64,000 nt of DNA from NCBI GenBank assembly GCA_963736575.1, contig CAVTPD010000001.1, forward strand, positions 372,001-436,000. The letters are read 5' to 3'. The notes under the pieces were generated by a model, which saw only the letters and a program-made list of their open reading frames with translations, was not told the origin of the DNA and made no database searches. Origin of the DNA: CAVTPD01 sp963736575. Its GTDB lineage: Bacteria; Bacteroidota; Bacteroidia; Cytophagales; JAAEPT01. Below, one piece after another: positions 37,732-46,696 of the stretch; position 1 is the stretch's first letter; each line of letters starts with the position of its first letter. Made by a program: the position numbers and the translations under genes.

Positions 37732-37756
37732 AAAACCCGCCTTTTGAGCGGGTTTT
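37732..37756. terminator. Bidirectional terminator between the YfhO gene and ROK kinase
   Basis: Perfect 9-bp arms AAAACCCGC (37732-37740) and GCGGGTTTT (37748-37756) surround a 7-base loop. T-runs follow on both strands. Confidence 0.88.
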
Positions 37757-37781
37757 GTTTTTTATAGGAAAATGAATTTCT

Positions 37782-38696
37782 TTATTCTCCGTAGCTGTGG
37801 TAGATTAAACTAGCGGCACCTAAAATACCAGCATGTTCACCTACAGAGGCTCTTCTAAATTCTAAGTCATTGTAATAATATGCAGGAAGGTTTTCTTTAA
37901 TTATTTTTTCGGTAGTACCTATAAACATATCAAAAGCCCCCGAAACACCGCCGCCAATTACAAATTTACTTACGTCGGCAAAGCGCATCATAGAAATTAG
38001 CCCATAACCCAATACGGTTCCTACATGCTCCCAAACGTGTAAAGCTAAAGCGTCTTTATTTATCGCTTCTTCATAAATAGCTTTTGGAGTAATTTCTTGA
38101 CCCTTTAAGTTTGAGTTTTCAAACTCAGGTGTGTTAAGCATTTTTTTGGCGTACTCAATAATTTGACCTAAACCCAAATGCTCTTCTACGGTTTTTCCTT
38201 CAATGGGCGTGTACATGTGACCTACTTCGGTAGCATTTCCTTTAGCCCCTAAAAAAAGTTGACCATCTAAAACAAAACCACCACCAACACCAGTGCCTAA
38301 TGTCACAAAAAGGTAGCTGTCTAATCCTTTTGCTTTACCGAACTGAAGTTCGCCTATAGCAGCACATTTGGCATCGTTTTCAATCTTAACTTTTATATTG
38401 GGTAAAGCCGATTTAAATTTAGCTATAACGTCTTGTTCTTTAACTTGAGGAATATTAGGCAAGTGTATTACCGATCTACGATCTTTTGAAACTAAGCCTG
38501 GGAAACCGATTCCAACACCTTCTATAGAGTCATCTTCAGCAACCATTATTTTAACTTCTTCAATCATGGCTTCTACTAAGCCAATTCCATTTGCAGCGGG
38601 TGCAGTATCAATTCTTTTTTGTGATACAAGTTCTCCGTTAAGTTTAACTAAACCGAATTTAACAGTAGTTCCCCCAACATCTATTCCAATGACCAT
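37782..38696 (-). CDS. ROK family sugar kinase (glucokinase-like)
   Basis: A 304-residue ROK kinase. The phosphate-1 loop IGIDVGGTTVKFG opens the protein, the catalytic aspartate lies in IENDAKCAAIGE near residue 102, and TLGTGVGGG and EVGHM follow. In canonical ROK kinases the next segment holds zinc ligands CxCGxxGC; here the residues are YTPIEGKTVEEHLGL with no cysteine. So zinc binding as in other members is lost. I use ATG 38696 (MVIGID) instead of TTG 38732, which would add 12 residues not seen in relatives. Likely substrate is glucose or a hexosamine. Confidence 0.85.
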   Translation of the reverse strand: MVIGIDVGGTTVKFGLVKLNGELVSQKRIDTAPAANGIGLVEAMIEEVKIMVAEDDSIEGVGIGFPGLVSKDRRSVIHLPNIPQVKEQDVIAKFKSALPNIKVKIENDAKCAAIGELQFGKAKGLDSYLFVTLGTGVGGGFVLDGQLFLGAKGNATEVGHMYTPIEGKTVEEHLGLGQIIEYAKKMLNTPEFENSNLKGQEITPKAIYEEAINKDALALHVWEHVGTVLGYGLISMMRFADVSKFVIGGGVSGAFDMFIGTTEKIIKENLPAYYYNDLEFRRASVGEHAGILGAASLIYHSYGE

Positions 38697-38784
38697 ATCT
38701 TTATATATCTTTCTGATAGTAATATTCTCCAATATGCAAAATAATCAATAATTCTCGTTTTTACCTATATCCAAACATTTCGTT

Positions 38785-38792
38785 TAATTTTG
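38785..38792 (+). promoter_or_regulatory. -7 element of the biotin operon
   Basis: TAATTTTG matches TAnnTTTG and ends only 4 bases before the GTG of bioF (38797), so transcription would start at or very near the start codon. No clear -33 box. Confidence 0.35.
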
Positions 38793-38796
38793 AATA

Positions 38797-39918
38797 GTGA
38801 ATATTGATGAACAACTGCAAAATTTTCTTCAGCAAAGAGAAAAAACAGGCTTAAAACGACGTTTAAGACTTGCCAAGGGATTGGTAGATTTTTGTTCGAA
38901 CGATTATTTAGGGATTTCTAGGAATGAAGAAATTCACCGAAACATTATAAAGTCGCTTCAAATGGGTGATTTTAAAATTGGTTCTGGGGGTTCTAGATTG
39001 TTGGCAGGCAATTCACCATTGCATGAACAGCTAGAAGAAACCTTAAAAATAGTGCACCAAGCCGAAGCGGCATTGCTCTTTAACAGTGGTTATGCTGCTA
39101 ATATGGGATTTTTTGCAACCGTTCCGCAAAAAGGAGATACCGTTCTGTACGATGAGTTGATCCATGCTTGTGTGAAAGACGGAATGCGGTTAAGTTTTGC
39201 CGATAAATATTCCTTTAAACACAACGATGTTGAACATTTAGAAAATCGTTTGCAAAAGGCAAAAGGCAATGTGTTTGTAGCCGTAGAATCGGTTTATTCT
39301 ATGGATGGAGATTTTGCGCCTTTAGTAAAATTGGTAGAACTTTGTGAAAAACACAAAGCCAATTTAGTGGTAGACGAAGCACATTCTACCGGTAGTTTTG
39401 GGAAAAAAGGCGCGGGTTTATGCGTTGAATTAGGAATTGAGGATAGAGTATACGCTCGGATTCATACTTTTGGGAAAGCCATTGGTGCCCATGGTGCTTG
39501 TGTTGTAGGAAGTGAAATTTTAAAACAATATTTGATTAATTTCTCTCGTCAGTTTATTTATACCACCTCTTTACCCGAACACCATTTGCTGGTTTTGAAA
39601 GAGATTTACAGTTATTTATCGGAAAACTACGCTACACTTCAGCAACAACTTCAGCAAAAAATAAAATTATTTAAAACTGAAATTAAAGCCGAAAGGGTAG
39701 AAAGCGACTCTTCTATTCAGGCAATATTAATTTCTGGTAATGAAAAAGTTACTGCTGTAGCCGAAAAAATGAACGATGCAGGTTTTGATGTGCGTTCGGT
39801 GAAAAGCCCTACCGTTGCGAAGGGAAAGGAACGCTTACGGGTTTGTTTACATACCTTTAATTCCGATGAAGAAATTATAGGTTTGTGTCAGAAAATTAAT
39901 GAATACCTTTCGATTTAA
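38797..39918 (+). CDS. bioF: 8-amino-7-oxononanoate synthase
   Basis: BioF condenses pimeloyl-ACP/CoA with L-alanine, the first step of the biotin ring pathway. The 373-residue PLP enzyme has LLFNSGYAANMG near residue 92, the PLP-contacting DEAHSTGSFG near 192 and the Schiff-base lysine in HTFGKAIGAHGA near 226. The start is GTG; no in-frame ATG is near. It is the first gene of bioF-bioD-bioA. It could in principle be a related alpha-oxoamine synthase, but the neighbours settle it. Confidence 0.95.
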   Translation: MNIDEQLQNFLQQREKTGLKRRLRLAKGLVDFCSNDYLGISRNEEIHRNIIKSLQMGDFKIGSGGSRLLAGNSPLHEQLEETLKIVHQAEAALLFNSGYAANMGFFATVPQKGDTVLYDELIHACVKDGMRLSFADKYSFKHNDVEHLENRLQKAKGNVFVAVESVYSMDGDFAPLVKLVELCEKHKANLVVDEAHSTGSFGKKGAGLCVELGIEDRVYARIHTFGKAIGAHGACVVGSEILKQYLINFSRQFIYTTSLPEHHLLVLKEIYSYLSENYATLQQQLQQKIKLFKTEIKAERVESDSSIQAILISGNEKVTAVAEKMNDAGFDVRSVKSPTVAKGKERLRVCLHTFNSDEEIIGLCQKINEYLSI

Positions 39919-39930
39919 ACTCTAGTAAAC

Positions 39931-40533
39931 ATGAGTTATTTTATAACCGCAATAGGAACAGATTCAGGTAAAACCTTGGTAAGTTCTATATTTTGCAAAG
40001 CATTGGGTTATTCGTATTGGAAACCCATTCAGGCAGGATTAGAACAAAAAGACGCCGATTTTCTACAACAATTCGGCGGAAAGGAATTGCAAATATTTCC
40101 TTCAGCATACGAATTAAACACACCTATGTCGCCCCATGCAGCGGCAGAAATTGATGGTGTTCAAGTAGAACTGGGGAAATTCATTCTTCCAACGGAAAAT
40201 AAACTAATTGTAGAAGGCGCTGGTGGTGTTATGGTTCCTTTAACGAACGAGTTGTTGGTGCTGGATTTAATCGAAAAATTAGCACTCCCAGTCGTTTTGG
40301 TGAGTAATATTTATTTAGGCAGCATTAATCATACTATTTTAAGTTTCGAAATGCTGAAAGCCAGAAATATTGAAATTGCAGGGATTGTTTTTAACGGTGA
40401 AACGGTAGAATCAACCAAGTCGTTTATCCTGAACTATACCAAGCTAAAAGAGCTTTTACATATTCAACCAGAAAAAGAAATTACAGAAGCAGTAATAGAA
40501 AAATATGCTACCGAACTCAGAAGCAGACTATAA
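39931..40533 (+). CDS. bioD: Dethiobiotin synthetase
   Basis: BioD forms the ureido ring of dethiobiotin from 7,8-diaminopelargonate with CO2 and ATP. The P-loop is AIGTDSGKT at residues 7-15, near the N-terminus as in the family, and GAGGVMVPL near 96 is conserved. The length of 200 aa is normal. It lies 12 bases after bioF and overlaps bioA by 29 bases in another frame. Confidence 0.95.
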   Translation: MSYFITAIGTDSGKTLVSSIFCKALGYSYWKPIQAGLEQKDADFLQQFGGKELQIFPSAYELNTPMSPHAAAEIDGVQVELGKFILPTENKLIVEGAGGVMVPLTNELLVLDLIEKLALPVVLVSNIYLGSINHTILSFEMLKARNIEIAGIVFNGETVESTKSFILNYTKLKELLHIQPEKEITEAVIEKYATELRSRL

Positions 40534-41800
40534 CGAATTACTAAAAAAAGACCACGAAATTATCTGGCATCCGTTTGCGCCATTATTAGATAAAAACCCT
40601 ACGTTGTTTATCGAAAAAGCAGAAGGTGTTCGTTTACATCTTTCAGATGGAAAAACCTTAATAGATGCCGTATCTTCTTGGTGGGTTAACATCCATGGCC
40701 ATTCTAATCAGGAATTAGCAGACGTTTTATACCAACAAGCCCAACAAACGGGGCATGTTATTTTTGCTGGTTTTACGCATGAAAATGCGGTGAAATTGGT
40801 TGACCAACTAAAAGAAGTTTTGGGTCACAATTACCAACGCGCTTTCTTTTCGGACGATGGTAGTACATCTGTAGAAGTAGCGATAAAACTAGCCATTCAG
40901 TATTGGGCAAATAAAGGAATTGAGCGTAAAAAGATTATTACGTTTGAAGGCGGTTACCACGGTGATACATTTGGCGCCATGTCTTTAGGCGGGAAAAGTG
41001 ATTTCTTTTCGGCCTTTAACGATTATTTGTTTGAGGTAATTCAGCTTCCACTTCCGCAAGAAGGAAAAGAAGAAGAGGTGGTGGCTATGATGGAAGCCTT
41101 AAACGGAGATGAAATTGCCGCGTTTATTTTTGAACCGCTAATTCAGGGTTCGGCAGGTATGCGGATTTATTCTGCAGATGTTTTAGAACGTTTGCTTAAA
41201 ATAGCGCATCAAAAAGACATCATATGCATTGCCGATGAAGTAATGACTGGTTTTGGTAGAACCGGTAAACTTTTTGCTACCGATTATATTACGGAAAAAC
41301 CGGATATTATTTGCCTTTCGAAAGGAATTACAGGCGGTTTAATGTCTATGGGTTTAACCATGGTGAATCAAAAATTAAGCGAACCTTTTCTTACCGAAGA
41401 TAAAAGTAGAGCCTTTTACCACGGACATTCTTATACGGGAAATCCATTGGCTTGTGCAGTAGCGGTAAAGAGTTTAGAGATTCTTTTAAGAGAAGAGACT
41501 ACCAAAAATATAGAACGCATTTCAGATTCACATCTTCAGTTTAAAAAGAAACTAGAGCAACACGCTAAAATTAAAAGCGTTAAAAGTTTGGGCACAATTT
41601 TATCTATAGAAATTGATAACGACAGCGCTACTTCTTATTTTAACAATTTAAGAGATGTGCTTTATCAGGCATTTATTAAGAAAGGTGTCTTGTTAAGACC
41701 CTTGGGGAATATAATTTATGTTCTGCCACCATATATTATTTCGGATAAAGATTTACAGTACATTTATACTACCATAGAAGAAGTTATAGATAGTTTATGA
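40505..41800 (+). CDS. bioA: Adenosylmethionine-8-amino-7-oxononanoate aminotransferase
   Basis: BioA converts 8-amino-7-oxononanoate to 7,8-diaminopelargonate with S-adenosylmethionine as amino donor. Subgroup III aminotransferase of 431 aa, with WWVNIHGHSN near residue 59, the PLP-binding DEVMTGFGRTG near 246 and the catalytic lysine in LSKGITGG near 277. The ATG lies inside the end of bioD. The stop overlaps the next gene as ATGA. bioB is not in the window, so must be elsewhere. Confidence 0.95.
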   Translation: MLPNSEADYNELLKKDHEIIWHPFAPLLDKNPTLFIEKAEGVRLHLSDGKTLIDAVSSWWVNIHGHSNQELADVLYQQAQQTGHVIFAGFTHENAVKLVDQLKEVLGHNYQRAFFSDDGSTSVEVAIKLAIQYWANKGIERKKIITFEGGYHGDTFGAMSLGGKSDFFSAFNDYLFEVIQLPLPQEGKEEEVVAMMEALNGDEIAAFIFEPLIQGSAGMRIYSADVLERLLKIAHQKDIICIADEVMTGFGRTGKLFATDYITEKPDIICLSKGITGGLMSMGLTMVNQKLSEPFLTEDKSRAFYHGHSYTGNPLACAVAVKSLEILLREETTKNIERISDSHLQFKKKLEQHAKIKSVKSLGTILSIEIDNDSATSYFNNLRDVLYQAFIKKGVLLRPLGNIIYVLPPYIISDKDLQYIYTTIEEVIDSL

Positions 41801-43344
41801 AAATGAAATTTATTGCGCTCGTATTTTTTGCATTTACTCCGTTTCTTTTATTTAGCCAAAGTTTGGTGAAAACAGAACCTTTCTCCCTAAGGTCTTATGT
41901 AGAACCCGACTATTTTAAGCGATTAATTGAAGTTGAAGATGGTTTTGTGACAGTTGCTAAAGTAAAAGGAAATGAATTCGGTTCTTCAGAATATATGCTT
42001 GAACGGTATAATCTAGAATTAGAAAAGCAATGGCAAACCGAATTAGAACTGAATAAATACGACAACATTACCGGGCTTTATTACACCGGAGGTAATATTC
42101 ATTTATTGGTAAACGAACACAACGATAATGATAAACTAAGTTTTCTGTTGCTAAAATCCTTTAATCCGGAAAAAGGAAACTTACAGACTTCAGATACACT
42201 GTTCAGTGAGGAAATACAGCCGTGGAATGATTATTTGGGAAAAGGAACCGTAAAACAAACGTTCAATAGTGCGGTAGCGTCTAAACAAACCAATGGTTAT
42301 GTAACTCCTTTAGAATACCGTTATAAAATAACGCTTTCTCCAGACAGTAATAAGGTAATGGTTTACCGCTTCGATTATAGCCAAAAAACGCTTTACAGTG
42401 ATATTAAAGTGTTTGACAACAATTTTAATTTATTACAGAGGGGTAAAATACCTGTAGACCATTCCTACTTGGCTTATGAATATATGGTGAATAACCAAGG
42501 TGAGATATACATATCAAAAGCCAATCGGTTTGGTAGAGTAGCTTTAATTAAATACAATTTAGAAACGCTAGAATTTAAAATGCTGAACATTGAAATCAGC
42601 AACTACCAAAGGGATAACCTTAAACTTTTTATGAAAGAAGATAACGTGGTTTATCTAGCCAAACTAAATAAAAGCCGACAGGTTTTAAAGGCCATTTCTT
42701 TTGCCATTTTCGATTTTAATACCATGTTGGTAGATCAATATAATTTTTACGAATTTGAAGAAAGCTTTAAAAAAGAGATTGTTAAGGCTGAAGAAGAATC
42801 AGGTTTAAAAATTGAAGAAGAGTTTAAGAACTTCAGTATTACCGATTTCTGGGTAAGTGCCGATAGTAACATTACGGTAATAATTGAAGAGGAAGAATTA
42901 CGCAGTACCAATTTTGAGTACAATTCTGAAAGTGTAGAAAACCACGAAGCTTGGTTACCCGAAATGGCGCAAGTTAGAACGGGTACCTTGGTAATGTACC
43001 ATATAGATGCAAAAAAGGATTTATTATGGAAGTCTTACATTATTAAAAACCAAGTTACAGATATTTCCGATGGCTTAAACAGTGTTTCGTATTTGTTAAA
43101 AAAGGACGAAGATAAAATCAAATTGCTGTTTTGCAGCAGTGGAAACGGTCTGCTTCTGAATGAATTAAATTATTTTGAAATTGAAAAGGCAACCGGTTTA
43201 TTCTTGAAAAATAAGGTTGTAGAAAACCCAGATAAGCTGGTTCCTTTACTTCCTTACTTTTATTGGAAAGATAAAAACTTGATTTTCGTTGGGAAAAAAG
43301 GATTAGTCGGTAAGAATACTTTTTTGGCTAAATATAAATTCTAA
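41797..43344 (+). CDS. Secreted protein of unknown function, coupled to bioA
   Basis: A 515-residue protein with a signal peptide (about residues 1-21, ending LLFSQS). The mature part is rich in beta strands with repeated motifs of YNLELEKQWQTELEL and VFDNNFNLLQRGKIP type, which suggests a beta-propeller; I can assign no family. Near residue 330 there is an acidic segment (KAEEESGLKIEEEFKNF). Its start overlaps the bioA stop (ATGA), so it is translated with the biotin operon, though a biotin role is not evident. It may be an envelope protein that uses the operon's promoter. Confidence 0.65.
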   Translation: MKMKFIALVFFAFTPFLLFSQSLVKTEPFSLRSYVEPDYFKRLIEVEDGFVTVAKVKGNEFGSSEYMLERYNLELEKQWQTELELNKYDNITGLYYTGGNIHLLVNEHNDNDKLSFLLLKSFNPEKGNLQTSDTLFSEEIQPWNDYLGKGTVKQTFNSAVASKQTNGYVTPLEYRYKITLSPDSNKVMVYRFDYSQKTLYSDIKVFDNNFNLLQRGKIPVDHSYLAYEYMVNNQGEIYISKANRFGRVALIKYNLETLEFKMLNIEISNYQRDNLKLFMKEDNVVYLAKLNKSRQVLKAISFAIFDFNTMLVDQYNFYEFEESFKKEIVKAEEESGLKIEEEFKNFSITDFWVSADSNITVIIEEEELRSTNFEYNSESVENHEAWLPEMAQVRTGTLVMYHIDAKKDLLWKSYIIKNQVTDISDGLNSVSYLLKKDEDKIKLLFCSSGNGLLLNELNYFEIEKATGLFLKNKVVENPDKLVPLLPYFYWKDKNLIFVGKKGLVGKNTFLAKYKF

Positions 43345-43383
43345 TCTTTAAGGAGTGTTTTACAACGTTCAGATTAGAAAAAT

Positions 43384-44202
43384 ATGATTGCTCAAATTAG
43401 AGAAGCAGCTGCTTACATAGAAACGCAGATTAAAGATTTTAAAGCCGATTACGGTGTAGTTTTAGGAACAGGCCTTGGAGGTTTGGTGAAAGATATTGAA
43501 GCCCAACACACACTTTCCTACGAAGATATACCTCATTTTCCGGTGTCAACAGTAGAATTCCATTCTGGTAAATTGATTTTTGGTAAACTGGGAGGGAAAA
43601 ACATTGTAGCCATGCAAGGTCGTTTTCATTATTACGAAGGTTACAGTATGCAACAAGTGGCTTTCCCTATTCGTGTAATGAAATTGTTGGGAATCAAGAA
43701 GCTTTTTGTTTCTAATGCTGCGGGTGGTTTAAATCCGGAATTTGCTGTTTCGGACTTAATGATCATCAAAGATCATATTAATCTACAGCCCAACAATCCG
43801 CTAATTGGTCCTAATATTGAAGAGCTAGGTCCACGCTTCCCAGATATGAGTGAACCCTACGATTTCAGCTTAATTGAACAGGCAAAACGCATTTCCTTGG
43901 AAAATAAACTGGATGCCAAAACAGGTGTTTATGTAAGTGTGCCAGGGCCTAATCTAGAAACCAGAGCAGAGTACCGTTACTTAAAAGTTATTGGTGCCGA
44001 CTGCGTTGGTATGTCTACCGTTCCTGAAATTATTGCCGCCAGACACATGAATATTCCTTGTTTTGCTGTTTCGGTAATTACAGATATGTGTATCCCAGAA
44101 TTATTGCAAGAAGCCAAGCTAGAACATATTATTGCAGCAGCCCAAAAAGCGGAACCTAAACTGTCGATTTTGATGCAAGAGTTGATTGCGCTTCAGGATT
44201 AA
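43384..44202 (+). CDS. punA: Purine nucleoside phosphorylase I
   Basis: A 272-residue trimeric purine nucleoside phosphorylase, which splits inosine and guanosine with phosphate in purine salvage. The phosphate loop GVVLGTGLGG is near residue 20, GRFHYYEGY near 81, SNAAGGLNP near 112 and the base-binding GMSTVPEIIAARH near 210. All are intact. A Shine-Dalgarno-like AAGGAG lies about 30 bases upstream. It converges on the HTTM gene. Confidence 0.94.
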   Translation: MIAQIREAAAYIETQIKDFKADYGVVLGTGLGGLVKDIEAQHTLSYEDIPHFPVSTVEFHSGKLIFGKLGGKNIVAMQGRFHYYEGYSMQQVAFPIRVMKLLGIKKLFVSNAAGGLNPEFAVSDLMIIKDHINLQPNNPLIGPNIEELGPRFPDMSEPYDFSLIEQAKRISLENKLDAKTGVYVSVPGPNLETRAEYRYLKVIGADCVGMSTVPEIIAARHMNIPCFAVSVITDMCIPELLQEAKLEHIIAAAQKAEPKLSILMQELIALQD

Positions 44203-45221
44203 AAAACAAAGGCAACAGCCACAAATAACTCAATAACCACGGGTTTATCCAGTCGTTTATTCCCATAAAAAAGGTGATGGATAAATGAAATAGAAAACCT
44301 GTGGTTATTATTGCTAACCGTATTTTTTTCTTCGGAATAGCAAAAACAAACCCCAATTGAAAGACTAAAATTCCAATAGATAGAAGGACTAATAAAAGGT
44401 TGTTTGCTTAAGGATTGTAGTATTTCGGAACCAGAATCTAGAAAATGAATTTTTAGAATAGAACCGTTTATAAACTCAATTCCACCAGCGGTTAATTTTT
44501 CTAAGCCTGAAAAGAAATACATAAAGCCTAAAGAAACCCATATTAGATGAAGGTAATAGCTTTCTTTTTTCAGTCTGAAAAGCATATAAAAGAACGTACA
44601 ATATACAACGGGAATCATGCCGTGGTCTACTTTTCCGAAAGACTGGATAATGCTGTAACAAGCCAAAAAACTAAAAAAACTTATTACGGAAGCTACTGTC
44701 TGGGTCTTACTAAAAAAATGCAAGGGAATAGTAAATAGAAACAGATAATAGAAGTAAGGAAAGGAATACAAGAAGCCTTTTCCGAAGGGTTTTAATAGCC
44801 AGATAGGGGAATAAAAGTAGTCTAAAGTGATGATCCCTGCCAAATCTCCGCTCCATTCAAACATAAGAATACCTAATAAAAGAAAGTAAATAGCCGCAAT
44901 GGTGTTTAGGTAAGGCAGTGCATTTTTTTGTTCGGTATAAAACTGAATTGTTTTTTTGAAACCGCCCCAAAGTGCTGTAACTGCCAATACTGAAATAAGG
45001 CTAAACCGATAACCAATTAATTCTATTCTGTTTTCGAAAAAGGAAAAGGGTAGGCGTTGTGTTTCTGTAGTTAAACGGGGGTATAGGGTTGTGATCCCGT
45101 CCAGATTTGAACCCGAATAAATACTTTTTAATAAATCTAAAGCATAAGGCACGGCTAAAAACCAGAACAGAAGATTTAAAAGTAGAATAACAGACGATAT
45201 GATAACTAGGTTTCTATTCAA
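44156..45221 (-). pseudogene. HTTM-domain membrane protein, frameshifted near the C-terminus
   Basis: A membrane protein with the HTTM (horizontally transferred transmembrane) domain seen in vitamin K-dependent gamma-carboxylases, with the hallmark YFFSGLEKLTAGG. About seven helices. The long open frame ends in a polar tail at 44199. The next frame continues with hydrophobic sequence (LVFQLGFVFAIP, then FLFHLSITFFMG) to a stop at 44156, so one base change around 44385-44412 broke the C-terminus. The full frame allows a TTG at 45257, but TTG 45221 overlaps the upstream stop and is more likely. The 3' end overlaps the phosphorylase gene by 47 bases. Function unknown. Confidence 0.7.
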
Positions 45222-45567
45222 AGTTTTTAGTGAAAACAACGGAAGTGTCTCCTTCAATTTTTAAGATGCGTAACTGTTTACTGTTTTGTAAAGCAGGTAA
45301 TTGATGTAATTCTTCTAGCGTGGCCGATAAATTGTCACGATACGTTTCTTTCCGCAATAAATAATTTAACATAGAATAGGGTAAGGGGAATTCTTTTTTG
45401 ACTACTAGTTTGCCGTTCTTTTCTAAGGTGAAATATTCTGTATTTGTGGGTTTGTGTGCATACATGCCGTATTGCACAAAAGGAAATAAGTTTAGCTGGA
45501 AAATAAACGGCAGGGCAAAAGCACCAAAAAGGAGGCAGATGTTTTTTTTCTTAATAGGTGCTTTCAT
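45214..45567 (-). CDS. Small membrane-anchored protein paired with the HTTM gene
   Basis: A 117-residue protein with a basic N-terminus and one hydrophobic segment (about residues 9-28, CLLFGAFALPFIFQLNLFPF), then a soluble domain with YFTLEKNGKLVVKKEFPLPYS and a helical end. I recognise no family. Its last codons overlap the HTTM start (TTGAATAG), a sign of coupled translation. It may be a partner subunit of the HTTM protein. Divergent from rplU. Confidence 0.6.
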   Translation of the reverse strand: MKAPIKKKNICLLFGAFALPFIFQLNLFPFVQYGMYAHKPTNTEYFTLEKNGKLVVKKEFPLPYSMLNYLLRKETYRDNLSATLEELHQLPALQNSKQLRILKIEGDTSVVFTKNFE

Positions 45568-45640
45568 TTTTGTTGGTTAATGGGCCAATAAAAATTAAAT
45601 CTGAAGTGTGTGAAAATAGTGTTAATGCATCTGTTTTGTG

Positions 45641-45648
45641 TATATTTG
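45641..45648 (+). promoter_or_regulatory. -7 promoter element of rplU-rpmA
   Basis: TATATTTG matches TAnnTTTG. It lies about 115 bases upstream of the rplU ATG, so the transcript would carry a leader of around 105 nt. Confidence 0.55.
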
Positions 45649-45657
45649 CACCATTAA

Positions 45658-45762
45658 TTCGAAGAAAGGAAAAAGATTTTAAGTTTCATTCAGGATATAT
45701 TTGAAGTTCTGTGAAAATTAATCTATTTTTGCCTTCCGTTTCGAGAAAAGAAATTTCGTAAG
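45658..45762 (+). promoter_or_regulatory. Possible structured leader of rplU
   Basis: The 5' untranslated stretch has a segment TTCGAAGAAAGGAA near its start and a nearly complementary TTCCGTTTCGA close to the start codon, with GAGAAAAGAAATTTC after it. The two could form a long-range stem that brings the start region into a structure. In other bacteria L21 genes have leader RNAs that control the operon; whether this one does is inference. Confidence 0.3.
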
Positions 45763-46074
45763 ATGTACGCAATAGTAGAAATATCAGGTAAGCAATACAA
45801 AGCAGAAAGCAACAAGTTTATCTATGTAGATAAATTGTCAGGTAATGACGGAGATCAAATTGATTTCGACAAGGTGTTGCTTTTAGATAATGAAGGTCAG
45901 ATAACTGTTGGAGCTCCTTTAATAGAGGGTGCAAAAGTTGCCGCTAAAATCTTAACTCAGGTTAAAGATGATAAAGTAATCGTTTTCAAGAAGAAAAGAA
46001 GAAAAGGTTACCAAAAGAAAAACGGTCACAGACAACAGTATACAAAAGTATTAATAGAAAGCATTATAGCTTAA
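45763..46074 (+). CDS. rplU: 50S ribosomal protein L21
   Basis: Full-length L21 (103 aa), which contacts 23S rRNA in the large subunit. It starts MYAIVEISGKQYK and has KKKRRKGYQKKNGHRQQYT near residue 77, the family signature. It is 21 bases upstream of rpmA, the universal arrangement. Clear ATG. Confidence 0.98.
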   Translation: MYAIVEISGKQYKAESNKFIYVDKLSGNDGDQIDFDKVLLLDNEGQITVGAPLIEGAKVAAKILTQVKDDKVIVFKKKRRKGYQKKNGHRQQYTKVLIESIIA

Positions 46075-46095
46075 AAACATTAACCTTATAAAGTT

Positions 46096-46356
46096 ATGGC
46101 TCATAAGAAAGGTGTCGGTAGTTCCAGAAACGGTAGAGAATCAGAAAGTAAACGTTTAGGAGTGAAGAAATTCGGTGGACAAGAAGTTATCGCTGGTAAC
46201 ATTATTGTTCGTCAAAGAGGTACAAAACATCATCCTGGTAAAAATGTAGGTTTAGGAAGAGACCATACATTATTTGCTTTAACGGATGGTAAAGTAGAAT
46301 TCAGAAAGAAAGCTGATGGTAAATCATTCGTAAGTATAGTTACTGCGGAAGCTTAA
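46096..46356 (+). CDS. rpmA: 50S ribosomal protein L27
   Basis: L27 of 86 aa; its N-terminal tail reaches the peptidyl-transferase centre. It starts MAHKKGVGSSRNGR without the N-terminal leader that Firmicutes cleave, and has the family signature RQRGTKHHPGKNVG near residue 41. Ends at a strong terminator. Confidence 0.98.
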   Translation: MAHKKGVGSSRNGRESESKRLGVKKFGGQEVIAGNIIVRQRGTKHHPGKNVGLGRDHTLFALTDGKVEFRKKADGKSFVSIVTAEA

Positions 46357-46389
46357 GATTTAGTTCTACAGCTGTTAAAATTTTCTATT

Positions 46390-46419
46390 AAAACCCCTCC
46401 ATTTATTTGGTGGGGTTTT
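46390..46419 (+). terminator. Terminator of rplU-rpmA
   Basis: Arms AAAACCCCTCCA (46390-46401) and TGGTGGGGTTTT (46408-46419) pair with one mismatch around a 6-base loop, followed by a T-rich stretch on the plus strand. Confidence 0.85.
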
Positions 46420-46696
46420 TCTTTTTATACAGTAAATACTCTTGTTGATATATTTTTAATGGACTAAACCGATTGGGTCTCAGCGATAAGCTAAGGCCAA
46501 AAGGGAGAATCCCTAGTTGTACCAGTACAGCTTACAGAATGTTTAATGCTATAATTCCTTCCCAAAGGGAAAGCCAGATATTACTGAAGTTTAAGTAAAA
46601 CTAGGACAAGCAATAGATACAGCTTAATTTTTGCAATAGAAGCACCTGAAATTGATATATACTCCTGTAGAAAATATAATACAGATTACAGTATGA
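46420..46696. other. Intergenic region without a recognised gene, possible structure
   Basis: About 280 bases between two convergent genes. It has short inverted motifs: TAAGCT near 46487 with AGCTTA near 46529, GGGA-GAA-TCCC at 46503-46513 and TTCCC-AAA-GGGAA at 46558-46570. No open frame of interest and no tRNA. It could be a small RNA or a gene remnant; nothing proves either. Confidence 0.3.
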
